A stretch of DNA of 19,599 bases, from contig QAXH01005919.1 in NCBI GenBank assembly GCA_004335635.1, positions 1 to 19,599 of the forward strand, in the 5' to 3' direction. Below, in pieces: positions 1 to 10,400 of this stretch. The first letter of the stretch is position 1. Each line of letters starts with the position of its first letter. The stretch comes from Chloromonas sp. AAM2 (Eukaryota > Chlorophyta > Chlorophyceae > Chlamydomonadales > Chlamydomonadaceae). A program made the translations under genes and the position numbers. The notes under the pieces were generated by a model, which had not been told where the DNA came from, searched no databases, and worked only from the letters and a program-made list of their open reading frames with translations.

Positions 1-2
1 GC

Positions 3-491
3 CACAGCAGCACACCAACAAGCAGCCACAGCAGCGAACTCAGCAGCCAACAGTCAAGAGCCACACCATGGGCAGCAACTAGAGCTCAGCGACACCAGTT
101 GGATGTGTTCAACAACACCTGCCTGCGACGCATTCTGCATGGACTTCTGGGCCCAGAGGTGATCAGCAATGCTGACCTCTACGCCAGAACCCATCAACCT
201 GCCATTAGTGCCCTTCTCAGCACACACAGGCTCAGGTGGCTAGGCCACATGGGACGCATGCCCGACACTTCCAGCGTCAAACGTTTGCTTTTTGCAACTG
301 TTCCAGCGCCAGAGGGCCAGCAGGCTGTAGCAAGGAGAGGCAGGGTTGCCCCACTCTCGACTTGGAACCGTGTTGCCATTGATGACACTCGTACTTTGCA
401 CCCTGCTACCAGTGACCTTTCTTGGCTTAACGATTGTCAGGCGCATAACTCTTGGAGAGATATTGTGTCTAGCTGCAGTACCGTGGGTTGA
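3..491 (+). CDS. LINE ORF2 C-terminal fragment (post-RT region)
   Basis: The frame is open from the left edge and stops with TGA at 489-491. Recognisable C-terminal LINE landmarks appear in the usual order: LDVFNNTCLRRILHG (the N.CLRRIL signature after the reverse transcriptase core), then HRLRWLGHMGRMPD (the R.RWLGH..RM signature), and a closing Trp-rich segment with W.R.A..D and a final SWRDIV. The reverse transcriptase and endonuclease domains would lie to the left, outside the window. Residues before LDVFNN are Gln/Ser-rich low-complexity and do not look like reverse transcriptase, so the frame may be chimeric or shifted upstream. There are no in-frame stops in the visible part, so the copy is not strongly decayed. 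Whether it is full length cannot be seen. Confidence 0.7.
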   Translation, partial: HSSTPTSSHSSELSSQQSRATPWAATRAQRHQLDVFNNTCLRRILHGLLGPEVISNADLYARTHQPAISALLSTHRLRWLGHMGRMPDTSSVKRLLFATVPAPEGQQAVARRGRVAPLSTWNRVAIDDTRTLHPATSDLSWLNDCQAHNSWRDIVSSCSTVG

Positions 492-509
492 ACCATGAAA
501 AGCCATGTA

Positions 510-526
510 ATGATGATGATGATGAT
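510..526 (+). repeat. (ATG)n trinucleotide run, LINE 3' tail
   Basis: Five ATG units plus AT follow the LINE stop codon by about 20 bases. Several non-LTR retrotransposon lineages end in such a short tandem repeat in place of poly(A), so this is taken as the 3' end of the insertion. No target-site duplication can be tested because the 5' end is outside the window. Confidence 0.65.
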
Positions 527-577
527 TTCGAGGAACTACGGTAACAAACAACAAGTTTGAAACTCGGGCCACCCCAC

Positions 578-3133
578 CTTGTGCTCATTCTGTTGAACAA
601 CCTCCTTGAAAATCTCAAACAGTGTGAGAGAGGATGCATCATTGAAAAGTGACTCGCCCTCCAGCAGGACCGACAAGATCTCCGGTGCACCGCCTGTAAG
701 TTAGCATTGCGGGGACACGCCGACTGATGCACAACCGAGCTAGCAAGGATTGTATCACTGAAGTCACACGCTGATACTGAACATAGCAGGGTCTGAGTAA
801 GGCCCTAGCATTATTGCTGAGGTGCTGAGGCAGTCTGAACAGTTTTTGGGCAGTTTCTGGCTGGGCACACTTACGCAGGCATGTCTGCTGAGCACGACTG
901 CCTTGCAGAGCATTGCGATTCTGGTGCAAGCCCTTGCTTGGTGAGTTGGCTTCCAATTCTGCTGTCCCAAATACTGCCCGTGCACAGATTGCAGTTGCTC
1001 ATCTGCACACTACTCAGTGTGCTTCATGTGCCCTTGCACCCACCCCCGTGCTCTGCCCTGTGCTCATGCCGCAGGAGTCAAGTCACCCAATCAGCACACT
1101 GGCAGAAGCTCATCTGCAACCTTCTCAGTGTGCCTTATGTGGCCTGCCACCCTCCTCCATGCTCTGGCCCCTTCTCCATGCTTAGCCTTCCTCCCGCTCA
1201 CCAGCATCACCCAGCCTTGTTTGCCCCACCTGCTGCTAAGGCCGCGCACACAGCTGCAGCGTCAGTGCTGGCAATGGCCGCGCCAAACAGCGCCACGTAG
1301 CCGCCGTCCCACCCGCTGGACTGGAGGTCCAGAGCGTACAGCATGAAGGGGATCAGCACCAAGCAAGTCGTGATCACCATGGCAAACGCCATGAACATGA
1401 CGTTGAAGATCATCTGCGCGTGCGGAGAAATGACATGCCCCGTGTGAATGGGCTGCCTGATGCACAAAGATGCAGTGGTGAATTGGCGCACGCCAGCAAC
1501 AATTGCTCTCAGTGTGCAGTAAGCAACGTTGGCCGTGATTCACTGCTATGCAACCGTCATCCTGAATGCTGTGTGCAATCAAGGCGCCAACTGTTAGAAG
1601 GTAGCATGGGGCGCGCAGATATAGGCATTCCGTTTCCTGTGCTGGTGTGCACTGTTCCTGACCTTCTTTAACATGAAGAAGTCAATCCGCACAGACAGGT
1701 CCAGCAGAAAGGGCGGCAGGAACACGAACACAAAGATGTCAGCGGGCCGCATGCCCAGCCATAGGTTGACGGCATTGCTGACGTGGCCCAGGTTGAAGTA
1801 GTAAGAGAATACCTGGTACGCTCCACCTGTGAAAGAATGAGCCAATCATACCACAGCTTTGGCTAATGCTGCCGATTGCTGCTGCTATGTGGCTTTGGTA
1901 CCTGTTGCGACGTTGGCAGCTGCGGCCTGCAGCCTGCTTGCCAGTGCCAAAGTCCATGGCAAACACAGGTGGCTCGTTTAATTTGCAACTCTCGGGCAGG
2001 CCGCAGGAATGGCTCGGCCGCCTGCTCTCGGACAGGCCGCAGGAATGGCCACAGACCGTCTGAGCCTACAGGACTACCAAGTCACAACCAAGAGTCAGAC
2101 ACGCTCGTTGGCCTACCCACAGCCCATGCCTTTGTCTACACACGCCTGCGCCACTTTACATGCAACTGCGCCACATTGAATTTGTGCTGGCACTGGGTCT
2201 TGTAAGGTGCTTATAGAGCCTGTGTATGAGCTTCCCACTGCTGTTCGACCCTTGTGGGCCTTTAGCTGAGTGTGTGGCTGCGCCCTGTCCTGCAGCCTGC
2301 CTGCCCATGCGCTGAGAAGCATGTGCGGTTGTTGGCCACATGTGCACCACACCTGCCACGAGGCTGATGAGCGCGTCCCATCGAGGTGAAGCCATCGCCA
2401 TGGTGACGATGGCCATACCCGCAAAGAACACTGCACAGCACGCCAAGTTGGTCAAGGTCCTATTGCTTGGCGTGGCATGTGCATGTCAGATGCAATCGAT
2501 GGGCCTTCTTAGCAGTGCGTGTTCTTTGTGTCTGTGTCACCAGACTTTTGAACCTGCTGAACTTGCCACTGTAACCAGTTTTGCTGCTATGTATGTTGGT
2601 TGGATGGGAGACAGCGTACATGATACTAGCGGAAAGCTGCCTATATAGCCCCTGCACAAGCTTTGGGGCCTCGCTACACTCTGGCATGCGCTGTTGGGAC
2701 GCCAGAGCCAGACCCTGCTGTCAAGGCATGGTGTTTAAAGTCTGCTGAGATGAACTGCAGACCATGCATGACCATGGCAGGAGGCATGTAGCCCTTGTTT
2801 CTCCACTACCAACCTGCATCATACCCGCCATCTGCAGACACGACACAAGCAGACGAGGGTTGTCAAGGGCAGGTACGGATGATCAGAAAGAATGTCCTCT
2901 TGAGACATTGACAGTCGCGCGTATTTATTAGAGTGTGCACGCCATTTGGTACGTGACACACGGCAAGAGAAGCTGGATGGCGAAACAACCTCAGGGACAT
3001 ATTTAATAAGAATACCAAATGCCAACGTGCATACCTGGAACGAAACACCAATGCCAATTGTCGATATCATCCACGCGATTATTGTAGCTAACGTCTTTGT
3101 TATAGCAGTATCCACCTTCGCCGCCCTCGCCTT
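578..3133 (-). CDS. CPA1-type Na+/H+ exchanger, partial multi-exon gene
   Basis: This is a membrane cation/proton antiporter of the CPA1 (NHE/NhaP/SOS1-like) superfamily. Exons in transcription order are 3133-3035, 2831-2810 (microexon, tentative), 2430-2353, 1826-1663, 1413-1230 and 693-578. All have GT-AG borders and junction phases 0, 1, 1, 0, 1 agree throughout. Diagnostic motifs: ADIFVFVFLPPFLLD (the LPP.L.D segment), FGAAIASTDAAAV (the ion-site S.TD segment), and VLLEGESLFNDASS (the EGESL.ND motif). The Asn-Asp pair is typical of electroneutral CPA1 rather than CPA2 proteins. The first exons encode two or three hydrophobic segments. After the donor at 577 the gene continues left into the intron holding the LINE fragment, so the C-terminal half is missing. 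The N-terminus is not resolved; 3133 is an acceptor, not a start codon. Family assignment is secure; the membrane (plasma, vacuole, plastid) and the ion preference are unknown. Confidence 0.82.
2810..2831 (-). other. Candidate 22-nt microexon of the exchanger gene
   Basis: It lies behind a strong acceptor (pyrimidine-rich, ending TGTCTGCAG) and before a GTAGTG donor. It encodes MAGMMQV plus one base. It starts in phase 0 and ends in phase 1, which is what is needed to join the exon ending at 3035 (phase 0) to the exon starting at 2430 (phase 1). Without it those two exons do not join in frame with the acceptor chosen. Its short length keeps this tentative. Confidence 0.4.
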
Positions 3134-5167
3134 CTGTCATGGCTGGAGCAGCTTTTTGGTGCTGCTATATCGCACCCTCAGGTAGCCCTACAGGGACTCG
3201 CCAGCCCAGTCGAGTGTGAACACGTGACGTAACCGCCGAAGCTGGTTTGTTGGTTCTCACTCATTACTGCCAGCTGCGCCCACAAACGAGACAGTTGGTG
3301 GTGGGTCGTTACATCGTTCCAGTGGTGTGCCGCAGCAGCAGCAGCCACTGGTCAAGCGTACAAGTAATTGAATGTTGCAAAATTAAAACATGCAAAGCAA
3401 GCAAGCCAGCAAGTCACACAGCCCTGCAAGCACCAGCAAGCAAGCAAGCAGCTCCAGCCAACCCAGATCACGGCAAGGTTGGAAGCAACCAGACCCACCC
3501 ACCCGGCACGCCTGAGCAGCATCCATGCATGCCTGGTAATGCATATTAAAGCCCAAAATGCCACATTATCCGTCAGACTACAGGCCCAGAGCACGCCTTT
3601 AACTGCAGTATGCATACCGCAAGTGGTTGAAGTGGTCCCGCAGTGTCAGCATGTGACTTCTGGCGTCGACCTGGCCATGCCTGGTACCTCATGTCTGGTA
3701 GTTAAGTGGGACCCCACCACGAGCTGGGTCTGGCTGACGAGCTCCTGTTACCCCAATCCGCCCTTATGAGAACTGGTGTCAGCGAAGGTTTGTGCCGGCT
3801 GCAGCATGCTGGGCGTTTGAATTTTGCCGTTTTCTTTGAAATCGTCAGACGTGCTCCCTCTGTCCAGCGCCAGGTGTCTGGGTATCACACACTTCTGGTC
3901 ATGGGAAAAGGTTTTGAAGTCTGAAGTTCAGCCTTGAGGCAACACAGGAATGATGTATGAGCGAGGAGTAGTTCGGGTGAGTGGCGGCTCTTCCTCTTGC
4001 ACTTCCCAGCAGTCAGAACCACTCCGCCCCTGCCCGGACACCTGCTTGCAGTCCCAACGTCACTTGCTTCACAGTTAACTTTGCCTACTTCACAACCACT
4101 TAGGCCAGTAGTTCGGTTGTTGTGTCGGCTTGCTTGTTTGTATTGCGTTGAATGTGGTCATTGTGGTGCAAGCATCGATCAGAGCGTAGGATGGTTTCTA
4201 ACATGAAGTGTTCCTGATCACCTGATGGTTCTTAAGATACCGTGTGGTATGATATCCCTTGGTTGTGGTGTAGTTGTAGTGGCAGTCATCACTCTGGTCA
4301 AGTGGGTGGCTTATGAAGCTACTCCAAAGCTATTCTCAAGTGCAGGGGGATCCGATGTTATGCTGCAAATGAGAGGGGCGCCAATGTTGCCCCTGATGTG
4401 GCGACTATTGCTGGCTTACTCTGGGAAACTGAGTGGGCTGTTGGCGCGCTGTAGATTTGCAAGTCCAAATCAATGTAGAGATGACACTGGCTTCTTGCTG
4501 CGCAGGGGTGTCCTGCTGGCCCGTCCGAGCCGGAGGCCCTCAACCGTGTAATCATCAGATGGGATCAGATAAGATGACTGCACTCGCTCCGGATCAGAGC
4601 CCTGAATACCGACGTGTATCAACATGCCATAGCAACATGAAGGTTTTGCTGAAAAAACATTTTCCACAATGGCTTGGGATACTTGGGCATGTGTGTAAAT
4701 CATCCACATCATGTATTGAAGGCCCTGATGGGCGGGGCAGGCTCGCCTGAGCGTTCCAGATGCCATGACTAATAACTGCATGATACAGATGCAGCCGAAG
4801 GTGGGCTGCTTGGTAGTAACATCTGCGCCACATGCTGTCCGTCGTTACTACAGGTACCGACATGCATGCTGCAGCCCATGGCTTTGACCCGTGTAAAGGT
4901 GGACAAACAAGGGCGTTTTGTTCAACTCAATGGATGCGCAATAGAACGGGTAGCTATGCACAGATGCAAGAGCCATGCACAGTTGCATCATGCACCAAAC
5001 ACAGCAAAAGTGTGCCGTGGGCCAGGCTGCAACACAGCTTGTAGCCGCATCGTTTGCAATCAAAACATCAAGCTGCGGCACAGCACTGTAATAATCTGCA
5101 GAATGCAATGCAGCCACACCGATGCAGCATGCTGCTTGCTGCCGTTGTTGCTGCTGCATGGACTTAC
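3134..5167 (-). other. No resolved gene; weak candidate 5' exons of the exchanger
   Basis: No long coding frame stands out. Two short minus-strand blocks have plausible splice borders. One is 4497-4420, with acceptor GCGCAG and donor GTAAGC, 78 nt in phase 1 to 1, encoding a stretch containing HLYIDLDLQIYSAPTAHS. The other is 4724-4683, with acceptor CCATCAG and donor GTATCC, 42 nt in phase 0 to 0, encoding GLQYMMWMIYTHAQ. Neither matches a family I recognise. If the exchanger gene starts upstream, its 5' exons must lie here or further right, in introns longer than the rest of the gene. Transcript evidence would decide. Confidence 0.2.
3393..3452. repeat. Imperfect (CAAG)n microsatellite
   Basis: CAAG/GCAAGC units recur within about 60 bases, interrupted by short non-repeat stretches. 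Similar short runs occur at 12350-12365 and around 13955-13970, so this is a common simple repeat in this genome. It lies in sequence with no assigned exon. Confidence 0.6.
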
Positions 5168-5480
5168 ATAGCTGAGCGCGCAGTCGGGCAGAGGATATCT
5201 TGCGTGCCAGCTGTGGATGCACACACAGACGACCATCGCATCTCGTGGGGAGGGAGCCTGGGCAGCAGAAGAGGGACCCTGAGTAGGAGAAGGCGGATCA
5301 AGCACCATTGCCTCCAGCCCAGGAAAGGATGCGCCCTTGCCCAGTGCCAGAATGCCGCCGCTCTCCGTCGCAGTGAGCAGGCTGGCCAGGAAGGTTGTGT
5401 AGGTTTTGTCCAGCACAGCTGTGTAGAGTGGAGGCAGCCATGCAGGTAGCAGCAGCAACAATGCAATCAGTACACATGAC
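5168..5480 (-). CDS. Possible exon with a hydrophobic segment, product unknown
   Basis: A minus-strand frame is open from a possible acceptor near 5480 down to an excellent donor (AGCTAT followed by GTAAGT, intron from 5167). It ends in phase 0, compatible with the exchanger exon beginning at 3133. It encodes a membrane or signal-like segment (CVLIALLLLLPAWLPPL), then a soluble stretch with TTFLASLLTATESGG and a Ser/Pro-rich linker (DPPSPTQGPSSAAQAPSP). There is no in-frame ATG, so it cannot be a first coding exon as drawn. It could be a 5' exon of the exchanger gene or belong to a separate upstream gene. I recognise no family. Confidence 0.35.
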
Positions 5481-7269
5481 CTGCTGCAAACTTGTTTCAA
5501 GGCTCTTTGCAGATGTGCTTGATATCACAAGTCATGGTGAGAGTTGGTTCTTTCGAAAGAGAACCTGGGGTCACGGATATTTAATGGCAGAATATGTACC
5601 AATAATCACAGAGATATTGTATTTTGTACCAAATACCACGCATTGACAGCTCACAGATCAAATACCAGTACTCCGTGATGCCCACACCAAAAGCTGTCAG
5701 ACTCCACACTTGCTCTGTGAACAAGTCGACACTGCAACCGCAACTGCCTGGCGACTGACTTATTTGAGCATGCAAAGGCAGGCTTACTGATTGGGAGGCT
5801 CTGAAAGAGCTGTGGCGATGCGTACAATATGTTTGATGACGATGGGCCATCCTTTCGTGGGCCTCAAACAATGCTTGCGTTACATGGTACATACACAACA
5901 GAGCGGCAATGCTGCAAAAGTGGCAGGAGAAAACTATTCAAGAGTACTAAGGTGAAAGTTCAACCTCGAATGTGAAAGGCTGATGCAATTCTACTGCGTC
6001 TTGCGTGGAAGCTGTCAGAGGCATTCATATCCGGACCCGACGATCAAAGAGTAATCAGCATGTGACAACATACGCAATCAGTGTTCAAGGTGTTCCTTGT
6101 TGAGTCTACACGTTGAAGCTTGACAAGATGTGATGCGCTACAGCGGCAATCATGCAGTTGCCTGCTATTGGTGCTCAAACAACTCAGTCCACACAGAATC
6201 ATCTGCCATGCATGCTGCCAGATTAAGGCGTGCTGAAGCATCATAGTCACCGGCCAAAGTCGCACGCTGTTCCTAGCACACAATGTTCTATCCACACACA
6301 CCTGGGGGGCCAGTTAGGTTGCCTGGAGCCAGGAGTTTCAATCAGACGCCTGGCCATGTTGCACACTGCATATGTACACCGGACTCCTGTCCCCTACGTG
6401 ATGGATTGCAAACACTATCCATTGACAACACAGAACCTTCACAACATGCTAAATTAATGGGCCGTTGTTGGGCAAAACGAAACACACAAAACGCAGTGCC
6501 TATGTGCATCCATTAGCTTTATACATCCAACTTGACGAATCATCCAAAGATCAGCGTGCAGCAAGCCATATAATAGGCCACAAAGCCTTTCAACAAGCAA
6601 TAACTGCGATCATCCGTTCACACCCACTCTTCCTCTCGGCACAAAGTATCCGTTGTTCTCCATGCTTGTGCGGCATGGTGCTGCCCATATGCTTTGCTCA
6701 GCATAGGTCTGAGTGTTTGAAAGTCCGGCCTTCCCAGTTCAGCTCAGATCAAAGAGCAAATGTATGACAACAAAATCATGCAAGTTCGTGTCGATCTAGC
6801 AACAATGTACATCAGCATGGACACACATGGCAAACAAAGCCAATGCCATTGCACAAAACGCAGCCCACAGGACCCAGCCACATCCAGCCATAGCAAACTA
6901 TTAGAGCAAATCAAGTCGCATAGCCAGCACTTTCATCCAGACGGGCCGCTTGAGTGGGAGTAGTGGGAGCAGAAGCTGGTGCAATGCTTCCAGAACAATA
7001 AAATACAAGGGGTAACACAGGTTGGTACATGAAATGTGATGCACAAAGATCTTGTTAGCCTGAAATGTTGACATGCATGTGAGCAGGCACACAGACTAGG
7101 CAACCAGCGACAGGGCAGCCAAATCCAGAGATGGTCTTCAGACGCACAGGGTTCATCCGAGTGAGCCACTTGTGGTTCGGGTTGGTCGTGTGTGGAAAAG
7201 AATGAACGGAATAACATCCTCCTGTTTCTCAATGGCGGGTAAATCCGGCCTGTACTGCAACAACACTAC
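5481..7269. other. No gene recognised
   Basis: Open frames on both strands are short, rich in His, Cys and Ser, and lack family motifs or consistent splice borders. The stretch separates the exchanger-side exons from the 3' end of gene A, so its right part probably holds the 3' UTR and terminator of gene A and its left part may be the promoter or 5' region of the exchanger gene. No repeat or RNA gene was noticed. Confidence 0.4.
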
Positions 7270-7352
7270 TTCCGACTGACCCTTCAAGCGCCTGCAAACC
7301 ACAGGCAGTTCCGATTGATCCTTCAACTTCAAGCGCCTGCAAACCACAGGCA
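7270..7352. repeat. Two-copy tandem repeat downstream of gene A
   Basis: Two adjacent units (7270-7308 and 7309-7352) both begin TTCCGA.TGA.CCTTCAA and share AAGCGCCTGCAAACCACAGG. The second copy carries an extra 6-base CTTCAA duplication. They lie 120-200 bases beyond the stop codon of gene A, probably in its 3' UTR or flank. Confidence 0.8.
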
Positions 7353-7470
7353 AAGTTCCCCGAATGCTCTCTCATGCACACACCAACACACAGGTGGGGC
7401 AGTGGTGTAGCTGGTGGGAGCTGCATAAATACAATGATTGATAGTTTTCCAAGTTCCGGATCAGATTAGC

Positions 7471-10400
7471 TCATGGCCTTCTTGCGCGCGTCTGGCGAGG
7501 AGGGGGGCGAGGAGGGGCTGATTCGTGCATGCTTCCCACGCTTTGCAAGCCGTCATCCTCTTCAAAGGATTGTGTTGGAGGTGAGGGTGGTGGATCCGAG
7601 TTTTCAGTTGGTGGGGGTGGGGATGGGGGTGATGGCGACGGGGGTGGAGGCGATGGTGATTCTTCTGGTGATGGTGGCGAAGGGGATTCTTCTGGTGATG
7701 GTGGCGAAGGGGATTCTTCTGGTGATGGCGGCGAGGGTGATTCTTCTGGTGATGGTGATTCTTCTGGTGACGGTGTCTCCTCCCGGGCCGATGATGCGCC
7801 ACCATTTGTGCTGGGCTCGCTGCCGGGTGAACAGTCGTTAGGTCCATCAGCACGACACACCTGTCAAGCAATTAGGGAGCAGAGAGAGGGTAATCATCAT
7901 GGATTCGAAAGCGCGAACGGACAACACTCATTTACTGGTGTTGACCAGTCCGCGATGCAACCATCGCCACAGGAGCATCGCATGCAGCGCCTGCCGGCTT
8001 GTGAGTCGCACCTGTGCCGTGGCACCGGCAATCGACGCTCCATCGGCCAGACGCACAACCCAGTTCGATTGGCCCTCCATGCGCTCGCCTGCACCCAGCT
8101 TGGCTAGCCGCTGGCTGCGACTCCAGTCACCAGCATCGAACTGTGAGCGAAAGAACCGTAACGGCACAGTTAGTAAAACAACACCGTGAGGGTGTTTTGT
8201 TGATTAATGTGGCAGCGAAAACATCAGTCTGATACGAAATGTTGTGATTCGTTCTGGGCGTTTTGGCATGGCATGGATCGTCTCGCTGTGTGGAGATATC
8301 GCTCAATCTGAACCCATGAGCGTCAGCCCATGTAACCATGTGCTAAAGATGATCCCCTGATCCTCACCGCCTTGTATACGACCAGCTTGTAAGCAGCATC
8401 GTTATCTCCAGCGTCACTCTCCCAGCCCACTGGTGCGATGTACGACACAAACAGGTCAAGACCAGAGCCCGTAAGCATCAAGTAGTTGGTAGCAGTTGCG
8501 ACACGGGCTGGCAAGCGAACGTTGCGCCATTCACCTGTAATTGAAGCAAGCAGGTTCAACCGAAGGTTCAGGGTTGTCTGAATCGGTCAGATACTTTGGT
8601 CAGGGGTTGGCAGGCGAGGTCATGAGTACCAGATTGACGCATGCGGACACACGCACATGCAATTACCTCACCTCGGGACAGAGAGTTAACATACAAGGTC
8701 TGCAGTGGCCTTGTCCAGTCCAGCAAATGGGAGTGATAGGCGTTGGGGCAGAAGTAACCTCCCATGTTGCTCATTGGGCTGGTATCATCCGCTGTGTCAT
8801 CCCTCCTGTTCTGCATATTCAGAAACAGACCACACGCCAAGCATTGGAAGGGTGTAGGCGGCGTGTACGCCTCAAAAGTCCACGACGGCCAAGCAACCGA
8901 CCAGTTGTAGCTAACTGTTCTAGTGAGCAATCTCTTCTCCTGCTCGGTGACAGAGCTGAGGCGGGCAGGTGCTGCCGCGTGTGACGGGTGTACCTTTCTT
9001 GAATGCCATCGCTACATTGATTGTTTGTTGGTACCCTTGCTCACCAGGTCAGCGTGACTGAGCCCCAGGTTGTGTCCAACTTCATGCTGCAGGCCACGAG
9101 CGTTTCCGTCAACAAGCCATGTGCGGCACTTGTTGCCGGGTCCGGGATTGTTGGTGAAGCACCCCTGTGTGCATCGCACATCGCACCGGTAAGTTGCCAT
9201 GCATGTCCAGTGGCTGCAATGGATCCAGATATGGCCAGTGGCTGCAATGGATTGTGCTCTGATGAATGTGATCCTCTGCTAGAGCCATCACACCAATCAA
9301 CAGCACTTGCTTACCCATGACGCCATGCCCTGCAGACCGCAGCCAGGCATGTCGGATGGGAAGATGAGGATTCGAATCGAGTATAGGCTCATGTCAATTC
9401 CCAGAACCTGTGAGCAGCACAGCAGAGCACAAAGCTTGTGGCAGTTGCAACCTTAACAGTTGGTTATGGATACTACACGGGCAGCCACGTGACCCCAGCA
9501 AGCTGTTTACAGCAATAGACACACTCACGTTTGCCACGTAGTCCTCGGCTTCATCTCCTGTGAGGTTCAAATCACAGTTGACGCTGTTCCCCTGACAGAC
9601 TTGAGAGCTGCGTACGGGCACTGGCTGGCTCAGCACCAAGTTCTCTTGAGGGTCATTGCTCATGCGTAGTGCGCCAAACGAGCACTGGTCGAAGTAGCTC
9701 TGAAGGGAGCGTGGTGACCCCATCACTTGGTCGGTGAGATCCTACAGAGTAGGGACAGGGAATTGGCAGTTGCTGGCCCCGCTAGGACAAGCAACAGCCA
9801 TGTGGCCTTGCATAGAGAATCACAACAATGCCTGTAATTGCATGGCCCCGCCTCACCTGGTTGGATCTTGATGGCTTATACCCGCACACCTCCAACGGAA
9901 TGGTGATAGATGTGAATTTGCCAGTTGCCGGGTTAGGGATCCCTTGCAGCCTCCGTGCATTGGCAGCCGCCGATTTTGAGGATGAAGTGGGCTGCTGCAC
10001 TGCATGAGCCCTGATGATGGCCCCAGTGGCGTCTCCTGCACAGCGAATGGTGTCGCTTCTGGTTATCGTCAAGTCCAGGTGCTTACAGCTGCTCACCACA
10101 CCTTCAAAGCACCCAGTCTGACTGAGAGTGAGACTGCACTTTTGGAATCAAGACAACTCGTGCTTTGCATAAGGCGACAGCCCCAGCAAATTTGTCAATC
10201 CTGCTTTTCGTTTGAGGTGGAGGGCGTGACAAAGCTGCAAGCAAGAGTAACCGCCGCTGGGCTGTCATCATTTCGCCCGCTGCTTTTACAACTTTTAACT
10301 TGCAGCCCAGCTGCCTTCAAATGTTTGACACGATGCTTGTCGTCAAAACGAGCGAGCTGATATTTCTTATTATGTGACTTTGCAAGTGTGTGTCAAGCGC

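Larger units (their letters stand above)
1..526 (+). mobile_element. 3' end of a non-LTR (LINE-type) retrotransposon
   Basis: The segment holds the last part of a LINE ORF2-like reading frame, a short 3' UTR, and a terminal trinucleotide run at 510-526. This is the usual anatomy of the 3' end of many non-LTR elements, which end in A-rich or microsatellite tails. The left end is cut by the window, so only the distal part is seen. The first 80 bases are CAG/CAA-rich low-complexity sequence and may not be original element sequence. The fragment lies 3' of the last visible exon of the minus-strand exchanger gene and in the opposite orientation, so it sits inside that gene's intron or 3' flank. 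The family clade cannot be assigned from this fragment. Confidence 0.7.

Noticed and set aside
1893..1975. Possible extra exchanger exon (LALASRLQAAAANVAT) between 2353 and 1826
   Set aside because: Its frame has a stop just upstream, and only an unlikely 18-nt exon would fit the phase. Direct joining of the flanking exons is in phase and gives LVAGGAYQVF.
4225..4551. 108-codon plus-strand ORF with a hydrophobic N-terminus
   Set aside because: The hydrophobic stretch is short, there is no family motif, and better minus-strand splice borders overlap it. Evidence is insufficient to call a gene.
7658..7767. CRISPR-like regular spacing
   Set aside because: The 27-bp periodicity is a continuous tandem repeat inside a coding exon, with no unique spacers, in a eukaryotic gene.
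7897..8011. Continuation of exon 8 of gene A and gene B beyond the CAG/GTGCGA donor (RLTSRQALHAMLLWRW and on)
   Set aside because: It stays open and is conserved between the copies, but the donor at CAG/GTGCGA gives a phase-0 join to the last exon and the family-like ending ATAQVCRAD. The open frame is explained by the identical 144-bp block rather than by coding.
7529..8107. 192-codon plus-strand ORF rich in Gly, Asp and Ser
   Set aside because: It is antisense to the repeat tail of gene A and then runs through intron 8 and exon 8 with no motif.
10036..10300. Minus-strand ORF starting MMTAQRRLLLLAALS, signal-peptide-like, upstream of exon 2 of gene A
   Set aside because: All its GT dinucleotides near the end are in the wrong phase to join exon 2, and it hits a stop. 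The exon at 10652-10541 has a better signal peptide and a consensus donor in phase 1, so this is taken as intron 1.
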